In this document: piece by piece, positions 1-8,926 of the stretch
Position numbering within the stretch: the first letter of the stretch is position 1
How the letters are laid out: each line of letters opens with the position of its first letter
Source: CAYNLY01 sp964398225
GTDB taxonomy: Bacteria > Pseudomonadota > Zetaproteobacteria > Mariprofundales > Mariprofundaceae
DNA: 8,926 bases
Assembly (NCBI GenBank): GCA_964398225.1
Contig: CAYNLY010000056.1
Coordinates: forward strand, 1 to 8,926
Direction of reading: 5' to 3'
Position numbers and translations under genes: made by a program
The notes under the pieces: model-generated
Told to the model about the DNA's origin: nothing
The model's input: only the letters and a program-made list of their open reading frames with translations
The model's database searches: none

Positions 1-1045
<1,045 letters not shown>

Positions 1046-1048
1046 GGC

Positions 1049-5143
<4,095 letters not shown>

Positions 5144-5158
5144 GTTGCCCTCGGTCGA

Positions 5159-5251
5159 CGAACGGTTGATGTGTCAAATGCGAAAAGGGCACGCCCCGGC
5201 GGCCGGATTGCCGCCGGGGAACGAACCCTGGATGTCTGGAATGCGACAAGT
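5159..5251. repeat. Imperfect 30-bp direct repeat flanking the rplL-rpoB hairpin
   Basis: The stretches at 5159-5188 and 5222-5251 align without gaps at 22 of 30 positions. On the plus strand both begin CGAAC and share GGATGT/TGATGT, then AATGCGA followed by AAG. They bracket the 26-base hairpin at 5194-5219. The second copy begins just downstream of the rplL stop on the transcript. I know no named element that matches; it may be a degenerate duplication. Confidence 0.45.
5194..5219 (-). terminator. Strong hairpin between rplL and rpoB, candidate attenuator or processing site
   Basis: The transcript can form a perfect 10-bp stem, CCCCGGCGGC with GCCGCCGGGG, closed by the loop AAUCCG. A UUUU run begins seven bases after the stem (5183-5186), so this is not a textbook intrinsic terminator. 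In E. coli the same junction holds a partial terminator and an RNase III site that make ribosomal protein mRNA exceed rpoBC mRNA. A comparable role here is inferred from position and stem strength only. Confidence 0.5.
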
Positions 5252-5268
5252 GCGCAATCGCGAACCGA

Positions 5269-5655
5269 TTACTTCAGCTCGACGGTCGCGCCAGCCTCTT
5301 CCAGCTTCTTCTTCAGCTCCTCGGCCTCTTCCTTGGCCACGCCTTCCTTGACGGCCTTCGGCGCGCTCTCGACCAGGTCCTTGGCCTCCTTGAGGCCCAG
5401 GCCGGTGATCTCGCGCACGGCCTTGATGACCTGGATCTTCTTGTCGCCGGCGCTCGCCAGCACGACGTCGAACTCCGTCTTCTCCTCGGCCGCGGCCTCG
5501 CCGCCCGCAGCGCCCGGCGCCGCCGCCACGGCCACCGGTGCGGCCGCGGACACGCCGAACTTGTCCTCGAGCGCCTTGACGAGCTCGGACAGCTCCAGAA
5601 CGGTCATGTTCTCGATCGCTTCGATCAGTTGTTCCTGAGTCAGTGCTTTTGCCAT
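5269..5655 (-). CDS. rplL: 50S ribosomal protein L7/L12 (128 aa)
   Basis: Stalk protein L7/L12, present as dimers bound to the L10 C-terminal helix, which recruits and stimulates the translational GTPases EF-Tu, EF-G, IF2 and RF3. Residues 1-33 form the helical dimerisation domain (LIEAIENMTVLELSELVKAL). An Ala/Pro/Gly-rich hinge spans about 38-58 (APVAVAAAPGAAGG). The C-terminal domain carries the GTPase-contact motif KIQVIKAVREITGLGLKEAK, close to the E. coli consensus. The start at 5655 is preceded by GAGGAG about eleven bases upstream, a rather long spacing, with an A-rich stretch between. It lies 48 bp downstream of rplJ, with which it is presumably co-regulated by the L10 leader. Length is slightly above E. 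coli's 121 because of the hinge. Confidence 0.98.
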   Translation of the reverse strand: MAKALTQEQLIEAIENMTVLELSELVKALEDKFGVSAAAPVAVAAAPGAAGGEAAAEEKTEFDVVLASAGDKKIQVIKAVREITGLGLKEAKDLVESAPKAVKEGVAKEEAEELKKKLEEAGATVELK

Positions 5656-5703
5656 TTTCTTTCTTGCTCCTCTTGCGTTGGTTTGAATGTGGTTGGATGT
5701 GAC

Positions 5704-6222
5704 TTATGCGGCCTGCTTCTGGTCGCGAATGGCCGCGAGCACGCGAACAAACGAGCCCGGCACCTCGGCCAGCGTGCGCACGAACCCGCTGATCGGCGAC
5801 TGCATGCTGCCCAGCATCTTGGCCAGCAGTTCCTCGCGCGACGGCAGGCTGGCAAGCCGCTTGACGCTGTCGGCGTCCATGAACTTGCCATCGAGCACGC
5901 CACCCCGGATCTCCAGGGCCTCGTGTTCCTTCGCAAAGTCGGCAATCGCCTTGGCCATCGCCACCGGATCGGTGCCGTATGCGATCGCGACCGGACCGGT
6001 GAACAGCTCCTCGGCCGCCTTGAAGTCCGTGCCTTCCGCCGCACGGCGCGCCAAGGTGTTCTTGACGACCTGGAAGGACACATTGGCCTTGTGCAGACGA
6101 GTGCGCAGGTCACCCATCTCGGCCACGGTAAGACCGCGGTAATGCGTCACGATCCCGGCGGAGGACTCGGACCAAGCGGCGTGCAACTGCTCGACGATGC
6201 GTTGCTTGCCTTCTCGGTTCAC
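5704..6222 (-). CDS. rplJ: 50S ribosomal protein L10 with GTG start (172 aa)
   Basis: L10 anchors the L7/L12 dimers to 23S rRNA at the stalk base, and as L10(L12)n it represses its own mRNA. The protein begins (M)NREGKQRIVEQLHAAW, contains HYRGLTVAEMGDLRTRLHKA and VVKNTLARRA (the rRNA-binding N-terminal domain), and ends in a helical tail, SGFVRTLAEVPGSFVRVLAA, that carries L7/L12. I chose the GTG at 6220-6222 because AAGGGGG lies five bases upstream and the residues after it match the L10 N-terminus. An upstream in-frame ATG at 6267 would add 15 residues encoded inside the L10 leader, with no family counterpart. The gene is followed after 48 bp by rplL. C-terminal motifs such as LPSREELLAKMLGSMQ are beta-proteobacterial in style. 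Confidence 0.95.
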   Translation of the reverse strand: MNREGKQRIVEQLHAAWSESSAGIVTHYRGLTVAEMGDLRTRLHKANVSFQVVKNTLARRAAEGTDFKAAEELFTGPVAIAYGTDPVAMAKAIADFAKEHEALEIRGGVLDGKFMDADSVKRLASLPSREELLAKMLGSMQSPISGFVRTLAEVPGSFVRVLAAIRDQKQAA

Positions 6223-6243
6223 TTCTACCCCCTTGCTTGATTT

Positions 6244-6330
6244 CGACCCGCGCAAGTGAGCTTGCACCCATCTATGCAGGACGGCGAACCGATTAAGCGC
6301 AAGTGCGCTCCTGCAGTCTTGGACGGGTCG
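6244..6330 (-). promoter_or_regulatory. L10 leader RNA (binding site for the L10(L12) complex) upstream of rplJ
   Basis: The transcript segment between rplA and rplJ contains hallmarks of the ribosomal protein L10 leader. CCAAGACUGCAGG (6310-6322) pairs through its UGCAGG with CCUGCAUAGAUGG (6268-6280), and CUUAAU (6292-6297) lies between them; both blocks and the CUUAAU recall the E. coli rplJ leader. A 7-bp closing stem is visible, CGACCCG (6324-6330) with CGGGUCG (6244-6250). Internal hairpins are GCGC-ACUU-GCGC (6297-6308), CGG-UUCG-CCG (6282-6291) and GCAAG-CUCA-CUUGC (6252-6265). The element ends nine bases before the AAGGGGG ribosome-binding site, fitting translational feedback by L10(L12) on rplJ and rplL. 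The pairing is read by eye, not folded by computer. Confidence 0.88.
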
Positions 6331-6331
6331 T

Positions 6332-6387
6332 CGGCCGCCCGGGCATGCGCCCGTGATCGGCCTGGCCGGCCCCCGGCTTTTCCCGGG
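6332..6387 (-). other. GC-rich hairpins between rplA stop and L10 leader
   Basis: Just after the rplA stop the transcript can form CCCGG-GAAAAG-CCGGG (6372-6387). It can then form CGGGC-GCAU-GCCCG (6340-6353), which is enclosed by an outer GGCCG/CGGCC pairing (6358-6362 with 6333-6337). No U-run follows either hairpin, so intrinsic termination is not supported. They may be the upstream domain of the rplJ leader or simple 3'-end protection of the rplKA message. Confidence 0.4.
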
Positions 6388-6399
6388 CGCCGGATTCCG

Positions 6400-7086
<687 letters not shown>

Positions 7087-7097
7087 CTTCCGCCTCC

Positions 7098-7526
7098 TCA
7101 GCCTTCGACCTCGATGCCCATCGACCGGGCCGTGCCCTCGACGATGCGCATCGCAGCCTCGATGTCGTAGCAGTTCAGGTCGGGCATCTTCGTCTCGGCG
7201 ATCTCGCGGATCTGATCGCGGGTCACCTTGCCGACCTTCTTCTTGTTCGGCTCGGCGCTTCCCTTGTCGATGCCCGCCGCCTTCTTCAGCAGCACCGAGG
7301 CCGGAGGCGTCTTGATGACGAAATCAAAGGAGCGGTCCTGATAGACCGAAATGACCACCGGCAGCGGCAGCCCCTTTTCCATGTCCTGGGTCTTGGCGTT
7401 GAAGGCCTTGCAGAACTCCATGATGTTCACGCCGGCCTGACCCAGCGCCGGTCCCACGGGCGGGGCCGGATTGGCCGCGCCGGCCGGGACCTGCAACTTG
7501 ACGATCTTGTCCAGTTTCTTGGCCAT
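7098..7526 (-). CDS. rplK: 50S ribosomal protein L11 (142 aa)
   Basis: L11 binds the GTPase-associated region of 23S rRNA at the stalk base, contacts elongation factors, and is the site of action of thiostrepton-type antibiotics and of RelA activation. The sequence runs MAKKLDKIVKLQVPAGAANP, then APPVGPALGQAGVNIMEFCK (N-terminal domain with the proline-rich thiostrepton-contact segment near 20-26), a linker, and the rRNA-binding C-terminal domain with KTPPASVLLKKAAG and EGTARSMGIEVE. Length equals the E. coli protein. The start at 7526 is preceded by AGGA seven bases upstream. A 118-bp gap with three hairpins separates it from nusG, and rplA follows after 11 bp. In E. coli L1 binds near this start; I could not identify a matching L1 site here. 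Confidence 0.98.
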   Translation of the reverse strand: MAKKLDKIVKLQVPAGAANPAPPVGPALGQAGVNIMEFCKAFNAKTQDMEKGLPLPVVISVYQDRSFDFVIKTPPASVLLKKAAGIDKGSAEPNKKKVGKVTRDQIREIAETKMPDLNCYDIEAAMRIVEGTARSMGIEVEG

Positions 7527-7578
7527 GCTTTCCTGTTCTCCATTCCGGCTTCCGGCATCCCGCCTTCCGCCTTTTTAC

Positions 7579-7637
7579 GCGGACCTTGCGGCCCGCTCCC
7601 GCACCCTGCGGTCGGCCCTCCGCTTCCCTGCGGAGGG
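7579..7637 (-). repeat. Three tandem hairpins with a CCGCARGG repeat between nusG and rplK
   Basis: On the transcript strand three hairpins follow each other: CCCUCCGC-AGGGAA-GCGGAGGG (7616-7637, perfect 8 bp), CCGCA-GGG-UGCGG (7599-7611, 5 bp), and GCGGGCC-GCAA-GGUCCGC (7579-7596, 7 bp with one G-U pair and a GNRA-type loop). Each contains the octamer CCGCAGGG or CCGCAAGG, at 7626-7633, 7604-7611 and 7584-7591, spaced 22 and 20 bases. There is no U-run, so a simple terminator is not supported. It resembles a REP-like extragenic palindrome cluster, but I cannot name the family. Confidence 0.55.
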
Positions 7638-7644
7638 GGTGGCC

Positions 7645-8175
7645 CTAACTCTTCTCGACCTGGACGAAGTCCAGCTCGACCGGAGTGGGCCGGCCGAAAA
7701 TGGACACGCTGACCTTCAGCTTGCCCTTCTCGGCATCCACTTCCTCGACGACGCCGTTGAACGAAGCGAACGGGCCGTCGATGACCCGGACGGCGTCGCC
7801 GACGTCGAACAGCACCTTCGGCTTCGGCCGCTCCACGCCCTCCTCGATCTGCCGGCGGATCGCCTCCACCTCGCTTTCCCGCATCGGGATGGGCTTGTTG
7901 CCGCTGCCGAGGAACCCGGTGACCTGGCGGGTGTTCTTGACCACATGCCAGGTTTCGTCGTTCATCTCCATCTCGACGAGGATGTAGCCGGGGAAGAACT
8001 TGCGGCTCGTCGTCACCTTCTGGCCGCCCTTGAGCTCGACCACGTCCTCGCGCGGAACGAGGATCTCGCCGAACTTGTCCGCAAGCCCCGCCCGCTCGGC
8101 GTTCTCCCGCAGCATCTTCGCGACCTTGTCCTCCTGGCCGGAGAAGACCTGCACCACATACCACCGCTTCGCCAT
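7645..8175 (-). CDS. nusG: Transcription elongation/antitermination factor NusG (176 aa)
   Basis: NusG binds the RNA polymerase clamp (RpoC/RpoB) and modulates pausing, Rho termination and coupling to ribosomal protein S10. The NGN domain covers about residues 1-115 (MAKRWYVVQVFSGQEDKVAK, KFFPGYILVEMEMNDETWHV, VTGFLGSGNKPIPM). The KOW domain follows from about 122 (FDVGDAVRVIDGPFASFNGV to VELDFVQVEKS). The ATG at 8175 is chosen over an upstream in-frame ATG at 8223, which lies inside secE and would add 16 non-conserved residues. AAGGTG lies six bases before the chosen start. The start overlaps the secE stop by one base (UGAUG), implying coupled translation. Length is near E. coli's 181. The stop is TAG, and the hairpin cluster follows. 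Confidence 0.98.
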   Translation of the reverse strand: MAKRWYVVQVFSGQEDKVAKMLRENAERAGLADKFGEILVPREDVVELKGGQKVTTSRKFFPGYILVEMEMNDETWHVVKNTRQVTGFLGSGNKPIPMRESEVEAIRRQIEEGVERPKPKVLFDVGDAVRVIDGPFASFNGVVEEVDAEKGKLKVSVSIFGRPTPVELDFVQVEKS

Positions 8176-8363
8176 CAGATCACCTTCTGCACGAGCCAGC
8201 TGAGCACCGAGTCGACGAGCCACAGAAACAGCGCGACGAAGATCACCATCAGCACGACCATCAGCGTGGCCTGCAGCGTTTCGCGGTATTCGGGCCAGGT
8301 CGTCTTCCGGGCCTCGATCCGCACCTCGTTGATGAACTTGCGCGCCTGCGCCAATCGACTCAT
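8175..8363 (-). CDS. secE: Preprotein translocase subunit SecE, single-helix form (62 aa)
   Basis: SecE is the essential small clamp subunit of the SecYEG protein-conducting channel in the inner membrane. The protein begins MSRLAQARKFINEVRIEARK and contains the amphipathic-helix motif EVRIEARKTTWPEYRET with the conserved TWP. One transmembrane segment follows at about residues 33-56 (LMVVLMVIFVALFLWLVDSV). E. coli and most beta/gamma SecE have two extra N-terminal helices; these are absent, and the upstream 34 bases before tRNA-Trp contain no in-frame start codon, so this is not a truncation by mis-called start. GAGGAG lies six bases before the ATG. Its stop overlaps the nusG start. The short form is the usual one in most phyla outside beta/gamma proteobacteria. 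Confidence 0.96.
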   Translation of the reverse strand: MSRLAQARKFINEVRIEARKTTWPEYRETLQATLMVVLMVIFVALFLWLVDSVLSWLVQKVI

Positions 8364-8397
8364 TTCCGGCTCCTCAAATCGTCCGTTGCCTCGTGAA

Positions 8398-8473
8398 TGG
8401 CAGGCCAGGAGGGACTCGAACCCCCAACCACCGGTTTTGGAGACCGGTGCTCTACCAATTGAGCTACTGGCCT
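8398..8473 (-). tRNA. tRNA-Trp (anticodon CCA), with encoded 3' CCA
   Basis: The minus strand folds as a standard cloverleaf: acceptor AGGCCAG with CTGGCCT, D stem GCTC/GAGC with loop AATTGGTA, anticodon stem CCGGT/ACCGG enclosing CTCCAAA (anticodon CCA, reading UGG), variable TGGTT, and T arm GGGGG-TTCGAGT-CCCTC. The discriminator is G73, expected for bacterial tRNA-Trp, and CCA is genome-encoded at 8400-8398. It lies seven bases after the rpmG stop and 34 bases before secE, so it must be cut out of a polycistronic transcript. Confidence 0.98.
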
Positions 8474-8480
8474 ACGGGCA

Positions 8481-8636
8481 TCAGGAAATCTTCGTCTCCC
8501 GGTGCGGGGTATGCTTGCGGCAGAATCGGCAGTACTTCTTCAGCACCAGCTTGTCGGTCGTCGTCCGCCGGTTCTTGTCCGTCGTGTAGTTCCGGCGCTT
8601 GCATTCCTCGCACGCCAAAGCCAACAGTTCACGCAT
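8481..8636 (-). CDS. rpmG: 50S ribosomal protein L33, zinc-ribbon (four-cysteine) form (51 aa)
   Basis: L33 is a small protein of the 50S subunit near the E site. The reading frame starts MRELLALACEECKRRNYTTD, continues KNRRTTTDKLVLKKYCRFC, and ends RKHTPHRETKIS. Two CxxC pairs (C9/C12 and C36/C39) form the zinc ribbon of the C+ class; E. coli L33 lacks this cysteine set. Length is typical (about 50). GGAAG sits immediately before the ATG and GGAG is a few bases further upstream. The gene stands between tuf and tRNA-Trp with only seven bases to the tRNA, an order known from many non-gamma bacteria; in E. coli rpmG is paired with rpmB elsewhere. Too short for usual ORF length cut-offs and easily missed. 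Confidence 0.96.
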   Translation of the reverse strand: MRELLALACEECKRRNYTTDKNRRTTTDKLVLKKYCRFCRKHTPHRETKIS

Positions 8637-8660
8637 CTTCCAGTCTCCAGTGACGCCAAA

Positions 8661-8687
8661 GCGGCAGCGGGATGTACCCGCCGCCGC
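8661..8687 (-). terminator. Hairpin between tuf and rpmG, possible weak terminator/attenuator
   Basis: The transcript can form an 11-bp stem, GCGGCGGCGGG with CCCGCUGCCGC (one G-U pair), closed by the loop UACAU. Only UUU follows, so full termination is unlikely. The stem lies about 20 bases after the EF-Tu stop codon, and it could set the level of read-through from the abundant tuf message or protect its 3' end. Function is inferred. Confidence 0.5.
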
Positions 8688-8705
8688 CCGACGCGGTCTT
8701 GCTGC

Positions 8706-8926
8706 TTACTCGATGATCTCGGTGACGACGCCTGCGCCGACGGTGCGGCCGCCCTCGCGGATCGCGAAGCGAAGCTCCTTGTCCATCGCGATCGGCGTGA
8801 TCAGCTCCACTTCCATCGACACGTTGTCGCCAGGCATCACCATCTCCGTGCCCTCAGGCAACTTCACCGTACCCGTCACGTCCGTCGTCCGGAAATAGAA
8901 CTGCGGACGATAACCGTTGAAGAACG
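8706..8926 (-). CDS. tuf: Elongation factor Tu, C-terminal 72 residues (cut by window edge)
   Basis: EF-Tu delivers aminoacyl-tRNA to the ribosome as a ternary complex with GTP. Only the end of domain 3 is visible: FFNGYRPQFYFRTTDVTG, KLPEGTEMVMPGDNVSMEVE, LITPIAMDKELRFAIREGGR and TVGAGVVTEIIE, ending in TAA. These are near-universal EF-Tu sequences, and the frame is open to the window edge. The GTPase domain lies outside the window. The gene is upstream of rpmG in the same direction, separated by 69 bp containing a hairpin. Whether the genome has a second tuf copy cannot be seen here. Confidence 0.98.
   Translation of the reverse strand, partial: FFNGYRPQFYFRTTDVTGTVKLPEGTEMVMPGDNVSMEVELITPIAMDKELRFAIREGGRTVGAGVVTEIIE

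Noticed and set aside
5155..5177. Perfect TTGACA upstream of rpoB on the minus strand as a promoter -35 box
   Set aside because: At 17 bases spacing the sequence is CCGAGG, with no -10-like element nearby, so a sigma-70 promoter is not supported.
6268..6305. TTGCGC and CATAGAT in the rplA-rplJ gap as a promoter
   Set aside because: The spacing is about 20 bases and both blocks belong to the conserved L10 leader fold, so RNA structure explains them.
6372..6387. Rho-independent terminator just after rplA
   Set aside because: The stem is only 5 bp and no U-run follows it on the transcript.
7427..8164. 245-codon minus-strand frame across nusG, the nusG-rplK gap and rplK
   Set aside because: It overlaps two certain genes in another frame and has no recognisable domain.
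8175..8223. Longer NusG starting at the upstream ATG (8223)
   Set aside because: The extra 16 residues are encoded within secE and lack similarity to NusG; the ATG at 8175 has a good ribosome-binding site and gives the conserved MAKRWYVVQ start.

Overview
This window is an ordinary but well preserved housekeeping locus. It is the transcription/translation super-cluster tuf - rpmG - tRNA-Trp - secE - nusG - rplK - rplA - rplJ - rplL - rpoB - rpoC, entirely on the minus strand, so transcription runs from high to low coordinates. Both ends are cut: the window holds only the last 72 codons of tuf (EF-Tu) and the first 348 codons of rpoC. I see no mobile element, CRISPR array, phage gene, defence gene or metabolic insertion.

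Organism. The DNA is strongly GC-rich with GC-ending codons; RpoB appears to use no TTA, CTA or TCA codon. RpoB (1364 aa) carries the large charged insert near residues 938-1058 that is typical of proteobacterial beta subunits. L10, L7/L12 and RpoB read as proteobacterial, closest in style to beta/gamma proteins. However, SecE is the short single-helix form (62 aa), L33 keeps two CxxC pairs, and rpmG lies between tuf and tRNA-Trp. That layout is familiar from deltaproteobacteria-like groups and other phyla, not from E. coli. I place it as a high-GC member of Pseudomonadota or a neighbouring phylum, class unresolved.

Layout in transcription order. (1) 8926-8706: EF-Tu C-terminus, then a 69-bp gap with an 11-bp hairpin. 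(2) 8636-7645: rpmG, seven bases, tRNA-Trp with encoded CCA, secE, and nusG, whose start codon overlaps the secE stop by one base. (3) 7644-7527: a 118-bp gap with three tandem hairpins. (4) 7526-6400: rplK and rplA, 11 bp apart. (5) 6399-6223: a 177-bp gap that contains a clear L10 autoregulatory leader just before a GTG-started rplJ. (6) 6222-5269: rplJ and rplL, the L10(L12)n stalk. (7) 5268-5144: a 125-bp gap with a perfect 10-bp hairpin flanked by an imperfect 30-bp direct repeat. (8) 5143-1: rpoB and rpoC, three bases apart. No gene-free stretch exceeds 300 bases.

How the genes work together. EF-Tu, L33, L11, L1, L10, L7/L12 and tRNA-Trp serve the ribosome and its factor-binding stalk. 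RpoB and RpoC form the catalytic core of RNA polymerase. NusG tunes that polymerase and links it to Rho or to the ribosome. SecE is the essential small subunit of the SecYEG channel. The hairpins sit at the tuf/rpmG, nusG/rplK, rplA/rplJ and rplL/rpoB junctions, where differential expression is expected. No promoter could be identified with confidence, and I found no undescribed system; the points most worth a second look are the non-coding elements in the gaps.
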